From an uncultured Flavobacteriaceae bacterium (lineage in GTDB: Bacteria > Bacteroidota > Bacteroidia > Flavobacteriales > Flavobacteriaceae), in NCBI GenBank assembly GCA_937136455.1, contig CAKZOO010000179.1:81533-145532 (forward strand): 64,000 nucleotides of DNA. Reading direction: 5' to 3'. The translations under genes were made by a program, and so were the position numbers. Positions 45,106 to 54,481 of the stretch are shown in pieces; position 1 is the first letter of the stretch, and each line of letters opens with the position of its first letter. Under the pieces are notes generated by a model, which saw only the letters and a list, made by a program, of their open reading frames with translations, did no database searches and was not told the origin of the DNA.

Positions 45106-45897
45106 CTATTCAATATTAAAGTTTAACTCTTTTAAGAACAATCCTGAACCAGGAGCTACGTATTTAATGCTGAATTCTTTTTGGAACTCTATAATCGCAA
45201 TTAATTCTTCTATTGAAAGCTCTCCTGTTCCCAGTAAATACAAAGCTCCCATGATCAATCTAATCTGATATCTCAAAAAGCCTTTGCCACTAACTTCAAG
45301 TATATAGGAGGTTTTAGGGTAAAAGGATGCGGTGTGCTCTGTATTAACTTTGATGCTGCAACTATCGATGGTTCTAATGCAGTTTTTGGTCTCTTGCCCT
45401 TTTCTAACAGTAAAATTGCTAAAATCGTGAGTTCCTTCAAATAGGTGACAGGCATCGATCATCGCCTCAATATCCATATCAGTAATGAAATTCGTCATTG
45501 TTGATGCCGCAAAGGGGTGATTCTTATCACCAAAAGAAAAGAGATAGCAATAGGTTTTACTTTTGGCGTCTTTTATGATATTAAACGCTTTGGATACGGA
45601 TTGAATCTCAGTAACACGGATGTCAGGGGGAAGGTTTTTGTTGAACAAATCGATAAACTGAGGGTTGGATTCAATACGATCATCCACTATAAAAAGCTCA
45701 AAAGCTCCAGCAAGTGCTGAAACTTTAGCATCTGTACGTCCTGCACCAATAATTTTAAATTTGCTTCCTTCTAGGATGAACTTTAGTGTTTTTTCGAGCA
45801 TTCCTTCCACGGTTTTATGATTGGGCTGTTTTTGCCAACCACTGTATCGAAAACCTAAATACTGTACTCGAACTAAATAGTGATATGCGTATTTCAT
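45106..45897 (-). CDS. truA: tRNA pseudouridine(38-40) synthase
   Basis: A 263-residue TruA-family enzyme. YLGFRYSGWQKQPNHKTVEG is the N-terminal block; the catalytic aspartate is in GAGRTDAKVSALAGAF, where the more common GRTDAGVHA is changed at two places but the aspartate stays; FEGTHDFSNFTVRKG and GKGFLRYQIRLIMGAL complete the fold. Pseudouridylates positions 38-40 of the tRNA anticodon arm. Divergent from the dipeptidase gene. Confidence 0.92.
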   Translation of the reverse strand: MKYAYHYLVRVQYLGFRYSGWQKQPNHKTVEGMLEKTLKFILEGSKFKIIGAGRTDAKVSALAGAFELFIVDDRIESNPQFIDLFNKNLPPDIRVTEIQSVSKAFNIIKDAKSKTYCYLFSFGDKNHPFAASTMTNFITDMDIEAMIDACHLFEGTHDFSNFTVRKGQETKNCIRTIDSCSIKVNTEHTASFYPKTSYILEVSGKGFLRYQIRLIMGALYLLGTGELSIEELIAIIEFQKEFSIKYVAPGSGLFLKELNFNIE

Positions 45898-45908
45898 AAT
45901 TGGGTAAC

Positions 45909-45938
45909 TTGTGAACTAAGATAAAAAATGTAAATTGG
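45909..45938 (+). promoter_or_regulatory. Promoter of the M19 dipeptidase gene
   Basis: TTG (45909-45911), exactly 19 bases, TAAATTGG (45931-45938), one mismatch from TAnnTTTG. The ATG at 45955 lies 16 bases beyond. Confidence 0.55.
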
Positions 45939-45954
45939 ATAAAATTTTAATCAA

Positions 45955-47232
45955 ATGAAAAAATTAACTACCCTCTTAATGATTAGTTCCGTTCTACTCT
46001 CTTGTTCTTCCAAAAAAGAAGAAAGTTTACAGGAACGCTCTGTTAGAATTCACAAGGAAGCTATAACTATTGATACGCACAACGATATCAATGTGGCTAA
46101 TTTCACGGACTCCATCAATTATACGCAACGATTGGACACTCAGGTCAATATTCCTAAAATGAAGGAGGGTGGCCTTGATGTTACTTGGCTTATTGTCTAT
46201 ACAGGACAGGGAGATTTAACCGATGAAGGCTATCAGAAAGCTTCTGATAATGCTTTGGCTAAATTTGAAGCCATTCATAAACTCTGCGAAGAAATCGCAC
46301 CTGATCAAATAGGATTAGCACTTACGAGTGCTGATGTAAGAAGGCTCAATGCTGAAGGAAAAAAAATTGCGATGATTGGTGTTGAAAATGCCTATCCAAT
46401 GGGAATGGATATTTCTAATGTTAAGAAATACCACGATTTAGGAGCTCGTTATGTTTCTTTAGCTCATAATGGACATTCACAGTTTTCGGATTCCAATACT
46501 GGTGAAGCGGATGATCAGTGGTTACACAACGGTTTAAGTGAGTTAGGAAAACAAGCGATTGCTGAAATGAATCGTGTAGGGATTATGATTGATATCTCAC
46601 ACCCCTCTAAAGAAGCGATGAAGCAAATGGTAGCCCTTTCAAAAGCTCCAATTATTGCATCGCATTCTTCGGCTAGAGCACTTTGTGATCATTCTAGAAA
46701 CTTAGATGACGAGCAATTATTGTTACTCAAAGAAAACGGAGGCGTTGTGCAAACAGTTGCTTTTAAATCCTATCTCAATACTGAGAAAAACAAGGCACAT
46801 CAAGACTATCTAGATGCAATTATAGATACACTCCTAAAGGATCAAGGTTTCGAACGCCTTTCGAGAGCTCAGGCGATGAGTTTAGAGGCAGATCAACGCG
46901 AGGCCTATTACAATGCATTTATGGAAGCGCGTTCTGCTGCAGAGGAAAAGGCCGCTCAAGACCCCAATGTTCCTAAGGGAGTTAATGTAGTCGATTTTGT
47001 AGATCACATCGACTATATGGTGGACCTTATTGGAATTGATCACGTAGGAATTAGCTCTGATTTTGACGGAGGAGGAGGAATCGTTGATTGGGCTGATGCT
47101 TCTGAAACCTTTAATGTAACCTTAGAACTCGTAAAAAGAGGTTATAGTGATCAGGACATCAAAAAGCTATGGGGAGAGAACCTTCTAAGAGTTTTAGATG
47201 AGGTTCAAGCGGTAGCTGCCTCTATGAACTAA
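45955..47232 (+). CDS. Membrane dipeptidase, family M19 (lipoprotein)
   Basis: A 425-residue zinc dipeptidase of the renal dipeptidase family. Lipoprotein signal: MISSVLLSCSSKKEE with the lipidated cysteine at C17. Zinc site: TIDTHNDINVA, GVENAYPMG (bridging glutamate), DISHPSKEAM and SHSSARAL, then GISSDFDGGGG. All metal residues are present. It should cleave dipeptides, possibly with D-residues, in the periplasm or at the outer membrane. Transcribed alone. Confidence 0.92.
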   Translation: MKKLTTLLMISSVLLSCSSKKEESLQERSVRIHKEAITIDTHNDINVANFTDSINYTQRLDTQVNIPKMKEGGLDVTWLIVYTGQGDLTDEGYQKASDNALAKFEAIHKLCEEIAPDQIGLALTSADVRRLNAEGKKIAMIGVENAYPMGMDISNVKKYHDLGARYVSLAHNGHSQFSDSNTGEADDQWLHNGLSELGKQAIAEMNRVGIMIDISHPSKEAMKQMVALSKAPIIASHSSARALCDHSRNLDDEQLLLLKENGGVVQTVAFKSYLNTEKNKAHQDYLDAIIDTLLKDQGFERLSRAQAMSLEADQREAYYNAFMEARSAAEEKAAQDPNVPKGVNVVDFVDHIDYMVDLIGIDHVGISSDFDGGGGIVDWADASETFNVTLELVKRGYSDQDIKKLWGENLLRVLDEVQAVAASMN

Positions 47233-47261
47233 ATTTTCTGAGATATTTTTGACGTTTGCCA

Positions 47262-47291
47262 TTGAATAAGGAGAAAATTGGTCTATTTTTG
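47262..47291 (+). promoter_or_regulatory. Promoter of the helicase gene
   Basis: TTG (47262-47264), exactly 19 bases, TATTTTTG (47284-47291), a full match to the Bacteroidota consensus. The start codon TTG at 47343 lies about 46 bases after the expected transcription start. Confidence 0.65.
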
Positions 47292-47342
47292 TAAAATTGA
47301 GATTTTATAAAAATAACAACCCAAAATAAAGCTTATTAATCT

Positions 47343-48863
47343 TTGGAACTACTAGAAGATATCAGTGTTGAGAAGAGTCTATACGACTATCAAGAAGAGG
47401 ATTTAGATCGCATATTTTCGTACCTAGAAACAGCGCCATCAGACACCAATTTACTGTATCAGCTTCCTACAGGGGGAGGTAAGACGGTTGTTTTCTCTGA
47501 AATTGCGCGTCGCTATATCAAAAAGACTGGAAAAAAAGTCATTGTTTTGACTCATAGAATTGAATTAAGTGCTCAAACTTCACGAATGCTCGGTGAGTTT
47601 GGAGTGAGTAATAAAGTGATCAATTCAGAGGTGAAGACCTTGGAAGACGAGGATCAATATGCCTGCTTTGTGGCAATGGTGGAGACCCTAAATAACCGTT
47701 TGCAAGAGGAACAAATTCAGTTTTCAAATATTGGAATGGTGATTATCGATGAGGCCCATTACAACTCCTTTAGAAAACTATTTAAATTCTTTGAAAACTC
47801 CATCGTATTAGGAGTTACTGCAACGCCGTTGAGTTCGAATATCAAATTGCCGATGAAAGACAACTATAAAAAGTTGATCATTGGCGCCTCCATACAATCG
47901 CTTATTGAAAAAGAGTATTTAGCAAAGGCCAATCTCTTTTCAAAAAACGTAAGTCTTCAATCACTTAAATTGGGGATGAATGGTGATTATACCGTTAAAT
48001 CATCGGATGCGCTGTACGGAAACTTAAGTATGTTATCCTCTTTGGTACAGACCTATGAAGATCTTGCTAAGGGAACTAAGACACTGATTTTTAACAATGG
48101 GATCAGTACTTCTAAATACGTCTATGATACCTTTAAAAGAGCCGGTTACAACATCAGACATCTAGACAATAAAAACTCTTCTACAGAACGAGCTGAAATC
48201 CTCGAGTGGTTTTCCAATACTCCAGATGCGATTTTAACATCTGTAAGTATCTTGACTACTGGTTTTGATGAACCCTCGGTAGAAACAGTAATACTCAACA
48301 GAGCGACACGTTCACTTACCTTGTACTTTCAGATGATTGGTAGGGGATCGAGAATTTACAAAGACAAAAAGGAGTTCAATGTTATCGATATGGGTAATAA
48401 TATTGCTCGTTTTGGTGCTTGGGATTCGCCTCTCAACTGGCAAGAAATTTTCCATTTTCCTGATTATTACTTAGAAAATATCAGAAATGATGAGGATATT
48501 GAACGAGATTTCAAATATGAAATGCCTCCTGAATTAAGAGCAGAGTTTGCTAAATCTACCGCTGCAGATCTCGATTTTGATGTTAAGGCAGTCTATAAGG
48601 AAATCTTTGCTCAAGGATTAAAATCCAAAGAAGTATTGGAACGTTCTATTGATCAACACGCTAAGATCTGTTGTGAGAATTCAGAAGATGTATTCGATGC
48701 GAGAATTCTCGCTAAAAGACTCAAAGATGAAATAGCCTACAGAGTCAAAATGTATTCGTACTGTATTATGAACAATACCAAGAACTACAGAGAGTGGTTA
48801 GAGGAGGATTACGAACGTAAACTGCGTTTAAAAATTTCACAGAAGTTTGCTCAAAAACAATAA
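47343..48863 (+). CDS. DEAD/DEAH-box superfamily 2 helicase
   Basis: A 506-residue SF2 helicase of the UvrB/Res-III-like group. Motif I is LPTGGGKTVVFSE (about 41-53), motif Ia VLTHRIEL, motif II IIDEAHYN, motif III GVTATPL, and motif VI RATRSLTLYFQMIGRGSRIY. A C-terminal helical extension of about 130 residues (from about FPDYYLENI on) has no known domain. Start is TTG 47343; no in-frame ATG exists upstream before a stop. One base separates it from the glycosyltransferase gene, although functions look unrelated. The process it serves is unknown. Confidence 0.88.
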   Translation: MELLEDISVEKSLYDYQEEDLDRIFSYLETAPSDTNLLYQLPTGGGKTVVFSEIARRYIKKTGKKVIVLTHRIELSAQTSRMLGEFGVSNKVINSEVKTLEDEDQYACFVAMVETLNNRLQEEQIQFSNIGMVIIDEAHYNSFRKLFKFFENSIVLGVTATPLSSNIKLPMKDNYKKLIIGASIQSLIEKEYLAKANLFSKNVSLQSLKLGMNGDYTVKSSDALYGNLSMLSSLVQTYEDLAKGTKTLIFNNGISTSKYVYDTFKRAGYNIRHLDNKNSSTERAEILEWFSNTPDAILTSVSILTTGFDEPSVETVILNRATRSLTLYFQMIGRGSRIYKDKKEFNVIDMGNNIARFGAWDSPLNWQEIFHFPDYYLENIRNDEDIERDFKYEMPPELRAEFAKSTAADLDFDVKAVYKEIFAQGLKSKEVLERSIDQHAKICCENSEDVFDARILAKRLKDEIAYRVKMYSYCIMNNTKNYREWLEEDYERKLRLKISQKFAQKQ

Positions 48864-48864
48864 G

Positions 48865-50082
48865 ATGAGTCAACTCGTAATTATCAGTGCTAATTGGCCC
48901 GAATTTGATGCTACTGCCGCTGGATTACGAATGTATGAACTCATCGATCTGTTATTAGATCAAGGCTATCAGATTCATTATGCGACTACTGCTGTATTGA
49001 ATGAATTTCATAGGGATGCTTTAAGAAACAAGGGAGTAGAAACACATTCTATTGAACTCAACTCTGATACTTTTGATGATTTTTTAAAGGAATTAAGTCC
49101 AGAAGTGGTCTTATTTGATCGTTATGTAGTCGAAGAGCAGTTTGGTTGGAGGGTTAGTGAAACGCTCCCCAACGCTGTTAAAATACTCGATACAGAGGAT
49201 CTACATTCTCTTAGAGTATCGAGGCAGTTAGCTCAAAGAGAAAACACGCCATGGGATCTCGACTTTTGGAAAGCTCAGGATATTACTAAAAGAGAGCTCT
49301 CTAGTATGTATCGATCTGATTTAAACATTATTATCTCCTCTGATGAAATAAATTACTTGAAGGAAGTATTTGAGTTTCCAGAGCAATTATTGAGTTATTT
49401 GCCATTTACTCCAACATTAAAAGAAAGTCAAAATATACCCTACACAGACAGAAAAGATCTAGTCTTTATCGGTAATGGAATGCATGCTCCAAATCGTGAT
49501 GCGGTGGACTTTTTAAAAAAGGAGATTTGGCCAATCGTTAGAAAAGAACTCAAAGAGGTGAACCTAAATATCTATGGAGCCTATTTACCACAGTCCTTAC
49601 TCAATTACCATCAGCCCAAAGAGGGGTTTTTAGTTCACGGAAAGGCACAAGATGCCTCTGAGGTGATTTCAAAAGCTAGAATCAACCTTGCACCACTTCG
49701 TTATGGAGCAGGAGTAAAGGGAAAGGTGGTCGAAGGAATTCTATGTAAAACTCCCACAGTTTGTACAACCATAGCCATTGAAGGCATTGAAGGATTAAGT
49801 TCAGTAGATACTGATGCAGCGGCTATAGCTAAAAGAATCATCGAGCTTTACCAGGATGAAAATCAGTGGCAACAAGAGGTGAATTTATATGCATCAATTG
49901 CAAGTCAACTTGTGGACACCAAAGAATATATTTGTACTTTTAAGACGCAGTTGAATGAAATTAGAACTAATTTGAGACAACATCGTTCAACCAATTATAT
50001 AGGACAATTATTCAATTACGAATCCAATAAGAGTACCAAGTACTTTTCGAAGTGGATTGAAGAAAAAAATAAAAGATCATAA
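48865..50082 (+). CDS. GT-B-fold glycosyltransferase
   Basis: A 405-residue predicted glycosyltransferase. The N-terminal half starts SQLVIISANWPEFDATAAGL and has VLFDRYVVEEQFGW; the C-terminal half has GNGMHAPNRDAVDFL and LRYGAGVKGKVVEGILCK with the downstream acidic-free donor loop of the GT4-like group. No signal or membrane helix. The ATG at 48865 directly follows the helicase stop; an upstream start at 48847 would overlap it and add six lysine-rich residues. The acceptor is unknown. menB follows after one base. Confidence 0.82.
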   Translation: MSQLVIISANWPEFDATAAGLRMYELIDLLLDQGYQIHYATTAVLNEFHRDALRNKGVETHSIELNSDTFDDFLKELSPEVVLFDRYVVEEQFGWRVSETLPNAVKILDTEDLHSLRVSRQLAQRENTPWDLDFWKAQDITKRELSSMYRSDLNIIISSDEINYLKEVFEFPEQLLSYLPFTPTLKESQNIPYTDRKDLVFIGNGMHAPNRDAVDFLKKEIWPIVRKELKEVNLNIYGAYLPQSLLNYHQPKEGFLVHGKAQDASEVISKARINLAPLRYGAGVKGKVVEGILCKTPTVCTTIAIEGIEGLSSVDTDAAAIAKRIIELYQDENQWQQEVNLYASIASQLVDTKEYICTFKTQLNEIRTNLRQHRSTNYIGQLFNYESNKSTKYFSKWIEEKNKRS

Positions 50083-50083
50083 T

Positions 50084-50926
50084 ATGGAACAACCTCAGTG
50101 GAAAACCGTTAGAGAATTTGATGATATCACCTATAAAAAATGTGATGGAATTGCTAGAATAGCCTTTAATAGACCAGAGATTAGAAATGCCTTTAGACCA
50201 AAGACGACTTCTGAACTTTACGAGGCTTTTTACGATGCTTCTGAGGATCCAACCATCGGGGTGATTCTCTTATCAGCAGAAGGACCTTCACCAAAGGATG
50301 GTGTATATTCTTTTTGTAGTGGTGGAGATCAAAAAGCTAGAGGTCATAAGGGATATGTTGGTGAAGATGGGAATCATCGTTTAAATATTTTGGAAGTTCA
50401 AAGACTCATTCGCTTTATGCCTAAGGTAGTTATTGCAGTTGTTCCGGGATGGGCTGTAGGAGGTGGACATTCACTTCACGTAGTCTGTGATTTAACGCTT
50501 GCCAGTAAAGAACACGCCATCTTTAAACAAACCGATGCCGATGTAACGAGTTTTGACGGTGGTTATGGTTCTGCTTACCTCGCTAAATTAGTAGGTCAAA
50601 AGAAAGCTAGAGAAATCTTTTTCCTCGGTAGAAATTATTCAGCACAAGAGGCTTTTGAAATGGGAATGGTCAATGCAGTAATCCCTCACGATGACTTAGA
50701 AGCAACCGCCTATGAGTGGGCCTGTGAAATCCTTGAAAAGTCACCTACCAGTATTAAGATGCTCAAATTTGCGATGAACCTTACCGATGACGGTATGGTA
50801 GGGCAACAGGTTTTTGCTGGTGAAGCCACAAGACTTGCTTATATGACTGATGAGGCTAAAGAAGGTAGAAACGCTTTCTTAGAAAAGCGCAAGCCTAACT
50901 TTAATAAGGATTCCTGGATTTCTTAA
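50084..50926 (+). CDS. menB: 1,4-dihydroxy-2-naphthoyl-CoA synthase
   Basis: A 280-residue crotonase-fold enzyme that closes the naphthoquinone ring in menaquinone synthesis. FNRPEIRNAFRPKTTSEL, FCSGGDQKARGHKGYVG (oxyanion hole and the MenB-type loop) and WAVGGGHSLHVVCDLTLAS are diagnostic; FDGGYGSAYLAKLVGQKKAR follows. Start ATG 50084 (MEQPQWKTV) is preferred to a longer frame overlapping the glycosyltransferase. Other men genes are not in the window. Its stop overlaps that of the serine hydrolase gene (TTAA, 50923-50926). Confidence 0.95.
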   Translation: MEQPQWKTVREFDDITYKKCDGIARIAFNRPEIRNAFRPKTTSELYEAFYDASEDPTIGVILLSAEGPSPKDGVYSFCSGGDQKARGHKGYVGEDGNHRLNILEVQRLIRFMPKVVIAVVPGWAVGGGHSLHVVCDLTLASKEHAIFKQTDADVTSFDGGYGSAYLAKLVGQKKAREIFFLGRNYSAQEAFEMGMVNAVIPHDDLEATAYEWACEILEKSPTSIKMLKFAMNLTDDGMVGQQVFAGEATRLAYMTDEAKEGRNAFLEKRKPNFNKDSWIS

Positions 50927-52260
50927 TATTCAATTGATTTAATGATCTCTGATAAAAGAAGATCAGCATTGTAATCATCACCTTCTGATAAGCCTGTACG
51001 AACTACTACGAGCTCTTTAGAAGGAATCACATATACAAACTGACCATCGTGTCCATTGGCTGAATATAAATCTTTAGGGACATTGGGGTAAACACCACCG
51101 GCGTTGAGCCAAAAGTGAGCACCATAGGCTCCATCTGAATGCTCAGTGGGGGTAGCGATATAATCGACCCATGAGGTATCAAATAAGGCTTTACCATTCC
51201 ACATACCCTTTTGTAAGTAGAGTTGCCCAAAGCGGCCCCAATCTCGTGTAGAGGCCCAACCATAGGAAGAACCAATATAAGAACCACTTCCATCTTGTTC
51301 TACAAGTAAACTATTCATACCAATTTGATCTGCAAAATCAGTATACATAAAATCGATATAGGCTTGTTGAGAATCAAAATATGACTTTAGGTTTTTAGAG
51401 AGTAGGTTAGAGGTTCCAGAAGAGTAGTTCCAAATCTCTGTGGGCTGAGCAATCAATTCTTTATCAGCCTGCACGGCTCCCATGTCTTTAGATAAAAACA
51501 ACATTTTGGTCACATCGGAGATGCCTCCGTAATCCTCATTCCATTCCAATCCTGACTGCATACGCAGCAAGTGATTAATGGTCAGCTTAGAGCGCTCATC
51601 AGATTTCCAAGAATCAATTGATAGGGGATCCGATACGGATAACAATCCTCGGTGCTCAAGAATACCGTATAAGGTAGCCACAATGCTCTTAGTCATCGAC
51701 CATCCTAAGATGGGAGTGTCTTTGGTATAAGGATCACTGTAGCGTTCTCCCAAAAGATATCCCTTATACAATACCAAAACAGATCGTGTTTTTTGAATGT
51801 CGTTATTCTCAAATGCTGTTGCAATAGCCTTTTCGATTGCATTGTAATCGACATTTGAAAGCAGCGTGTCTAAAGCTGCTCCTTGCCCATGAGGATAAGG
51901 AAGGGGGGAGCTGTCAAAAGTTCTATTGGAGGCTACTAATGAATTGATTTCTGATATTTGATCCTGTACGAGTAAGGAACCAATTCCTTCTTTATAAACA
52001 GCAGTTCGATTCATTAAACCATACACATCAGCAGAAGAGGAATGTGCCTGTTGGTCGATGACCGTTGAAGCTAATTTAATCAGTGGAACATTGTTATCGT
52101 GAGAATTGATATGATCTAAACTGTGACCTGAATAAAAGACCGAAGTGGCCATATACTTAGAGGCATAGCCCGAGATGATATTGAGTTTAGGGATTTGTGT
52201 AAAGTAGCTATAGCCTACTACTAGAAGTAATAAAACGAGGACTCTTTTTAACCATTTCAT
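50923..52260 (-). CDS. Beta-lactamase-fold serine hydrolase (S12-like), membrane-anchored
   Basis: A 445-residue protein with an N-terminal anchor or uncleaved signal (LVLLLLVVGYSYFT, about 8-21). The penicillin-binding fold shows SMTKS (nucleophile serine and lysine, SxxK), the Y-S-S element in WNYSSGTSNL replacing YxN, and NGHDGQFVY in place of KTG. This is the class C beta-lactamase-related group, often esterases or peptidases; activity on beta-lactams is not implied. Divergent from the amidase gene; convergent with menB. Confidence 0.87.
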   Translation of the reverse strand: MKWLKRVLVLLLLVVGYSYFTQIPKLNIISGYASKYMATSVFYSGHSLDHINSHDNNVPLIKLASTVIDQQAHSSSADVYGLMNRTAVYKEGIGSLLVQDQISEINSLVASNRTFDSSPLPYPHGQGAALDTLLSNVDYNAIEKAIATAFENNDIQKTRSVLVLYKGYLLGERYSDPYTKDTPILGWSMTKSIVATLYGILEHRGLLSVSDPLSIDSWKSDERSKLTINHLLRMQSGLEWNEDYGGISDVTKMLFLSKDMGAVQADKELIAQPTEIWNYSSGTSNLLSKNLKSYFDSQQAYIDFMYTDFADQIGMNSLLVEQDGSGSYIGSSYGWASTRDWGRFGQLYLQKGMWNGKALFDTSWVDYIATPTEHSDGAYGAHFWLNAGGVYPNVPKDLYSANGHDGQFVYVIPSKELVVVRTGLSEGDDYNADLLLSEIIKSIEY

Positions 52261-52319
52261 AGTTCAAATTTTATTAAATATAATTCATTAAATTGTAAAT
52301 TCGTAATAGTAACAGAACT

Positions 52320-53003
52320 ATGAATAGAACCTACACCCTCCTAATTCTTTTTGCATTGGTTTTTAGCGGATGCAAATCACAGATCGACATTGAACTTGTC
52401 GACAAACCCATCATCTTTGATCAGCAGCGCAAAGAACTCACTCTTGAATACAAGAAAAACCGTTATGAATTAGACGATCAAACTGTTGATATCACACCAA
52501 GAATGGTCGTATTACACTGGACGGTAATTCCAACTTTTGAAAAGACCTTTGATGCCTTTAATCCAGCACAATTACCTAATTGGAGACCTGAATTAGAAAA
52601 CGTCAGTGGACTCAATGTTTCTTCTCAGTTTGTGGTAGATCGAGATGGAACCATCTACAGACTGATGCCTGAAACCACTATGGCTAGACACACCATTGGA
52701 TTAAATCACTGTGCCATCGGTATTGAAAACGTAGGAGGAACAGAGGAGTTACCCCTTACAGAGGCTCAAAAGCAATCCAATATTAAACTGGTTTCCTATC
52801 TCAAAGAAAAGTATCCAACCATTGATTATCTCATCGGTCACTTTGAGTATACTAATTTTGAAGAGCATCCGCTTTGGTTAGAAGTCAATGATGGCTATCG
52901 TACCAAAAAGAACGATCCAGATGAAGCTTTTTTAAATGCCGTAAAAGAGGCTACAAAACACTATAATTTTAAACCAACCCCTCCTGCTAAAAATGAAGAT
53001 TAA
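52320..53003 (+). CDS. N-acetylmuramoyl-L-alanine amidase/PGRP-like lipoprotein
   Basis: A 227-residue amidase_2 family protein. Lipoprotein signal with box FSGC (C18). The zinc histidine is in MVVLHWTVIP, the central block is SSQFVVDRDGTIYRLMPE with ARHTIGLNHCAIGIENVGG, and a second ligand lies in IGHFEYTNFEEHP. It should cleave the sugar-peptide link of peptidoglycan or act as a binding relative. The gene overlaps the following M14 peptidase by 11 bases, so the two lipid- or periplasm-targeted hydrolases are made together; both could act on cell-wall peptides. Confidence 0.9.
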   Translation: MNRTYTLLILFALVFSGCKSQIDIELVDKPIIFDQQRKELTLEYKKNRYELDDQTVDITPRMVVLHWTVIPTFEKTFDAFNPAQLPNWRPELENVSGLNVSSQFVVDRDGTIYRLMPETTMARHTIGLNHCAIGIENVGGTEELPLTEAQKQSNIKLVSYLKEKYPTIDYLIGHFEYTNFEEHPLWLEVNDGYRTKKNDPDEAFLNAVKEATKHYNFKPTPPAKNED

Positions 53004-54456
53004 ATTACTGATCAGTTCACTGTTAATGATAGGTTTTACTGTACTAACCTATGGTCAAACAGATGAATTCTACCCTAAACTCTACAAGAATTACGATTCC
53101 TATAAAGAAGCTAGTCTGAAGCAAAGAAGGATTAAACACGCAGACATACAGCCACTTATCAATCCTTTAAAGAGCAATCCGAATTATACAGTTCAAAAAG
53201 TAGGGGAGTCAGTGGAAGGTAGAAGTATCTCTATGATTAGCGTGGGTACTGGTAAGCGAAATATCCTCCTCTGGTCTCAAATGCACGGAGATGAACCTAC
53301 AGCTACACAGGCGATCTTTGATTTGATCAACTTTTTAAACTCTGATGATTTTCCAGATGAAAAGAAATTGATCTTAAAGAAGTTAAAACTTCACTTTATT
53401 CCAATGCTCAATCCAGATGGAGCTCAGCAATTTAAAAGAAGAAATGCCCTGGGAATCGATCTTAACAGAGATGCACTGAGATTACAGACACCAGAAGGAA
53501 GAACACTAAAACGCATGAGAGATTCTCTCGATGCAGAAGTAGGATTTAACCTACACGATCAAAGCAGGTATTACAATGCAGAGCGCACCAATAAACCAGC
53601 TACCATCTCTTATTTGGCAACGGCTTATAACTATGAAAAGGATGTCAATAAAACTAGAGCAACTTCGATGAAGGTGATTTCTTTTATGAATAACATCATT
53701 CAGAACTACGCTCCTGGACAAGTAGGTAGATACAATGATGATTTTGAACCCAGAGCCTTTGGAGATAATATTCAAAAGTGGGGGACTAGCCTTATATTAA
53801 TTGAGTCTGGAGGCTATCAGAACGACATTGAAAAACAAGAGATCAGAAAATTGAACTTTGTATCCATACTAGCAGCCTTAGAAACTCTTGCTGATAAATC
53901 CTATAAAAAGATCAAGACCAAAGAATACGATAAGATTCCGATGAACGATCGTAAGATGTTTGATCTAAAGCTAGAGAAACTCACATTCAAAAAGGCTGAT
54001 AAATCCTTTACAATTGATTTAGGAGTCTATCGCTATGAGGTAGATAATGCAGATCACTCAAACTTTTTTAACAGAAGCCAGATCGTTGACATAGGAGATT
54101 TATCGACCTATTACGGATATGAAACCTTTAATGGTAGTGGTTATACCATCACCCCAGGAAAGGTCTATACTAAAGGCAGTTCAATACCTACAAAGGAAGA
54201 AGCTATCCAATTACTCAAACAAGGCTATCTCTATTATCAAACGGATGAGTTAATCGATCATCAGGATATTACTATTCCAATGATGCTCGTATCTAAAGAG
54301 TTTATGCCTCAGAGGTTAGATCTTTATATAGGTCTAAACCCAAGCTTTTTATTAGAGAAATCAGGTGTCATTACCCATGCAGTAGTCAATGGATTCTTAA
54401 TCGACCTTGAAAAAGGGGTTGATTCATCCTTTAGAAATGCACTCTATTTAAAATAA
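52993..54456 (+). CDS. Exported M14-family zinc carboxypeptidase-like protein
   Basis: A 487-residue relative of the protein at 21369-22475, with a signal peptide (MKIKLLISSLLMIGFTVLTY, then GQ). Zinc site: LLWSQMHGDEPTATQA gives H98 and E101; NPDGAQQFKRRNALGIDLNRD, FNLHDQSRYY and ILIESGGYQND supply the third ligand and the general-base glutamate. About 120 extra C-terminal residues have no recognised domain. Overlap with the amidase gene by 11 bases suggests a shared peptidoglycan role, as inferred. Confidence 0.9.
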   Translation: MKIKLLISSLLMIGFTVLTYGQTDEFYPKLYKNYDSYKEASLKQRRIKHADIQPLINPLKSNPNYTVQKVGESVEGRSISMISVGTGKRNILLWSQMHGDEPTATQAIFDLINFLNSDDFPDEKKLILKKLKLHFIPMLNPDGAQQFKRRNALGIDLNRDALRLQTPEGRTLKRMRDSLDAEVGFNLHDQSRYYNAERTNKPATISYLATAYNYEKDVNKTRATSMKVISFMNNIIQNYAPGQVGRYNDDFEPRAFGDNIQKWGTSLILIESGGYQNDIEKQEIRKLNFVSILAALETLADKSYKKIKTKEYDKIPMNDRKMFDLKLEKLTFKKADKSFTIDLGVYRYEVDNADHSNFFNRSQIVDIGDLSTYYGYETFNGSGYTITPGKVYTKGSSIPTKEEAIQLLKQGYLYYQTDELIDHQDITIPMMLVSKEFMPQRLDLYIGLNPSFLLEKSGVITHAVVNGFLIDLEKGVDSSFRNALYLK

Positions 54457-54481
54457 AAAGAGATACGAAAATAAAAGCTAC

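Noticed and set aside
50923..52260. Beta-lactam resistance gene
   Set aside because: The SxxK motif is present, but the second and third motifs differ from true class C beta-lactamases; it is one of the many serine hydrolases of this fold.
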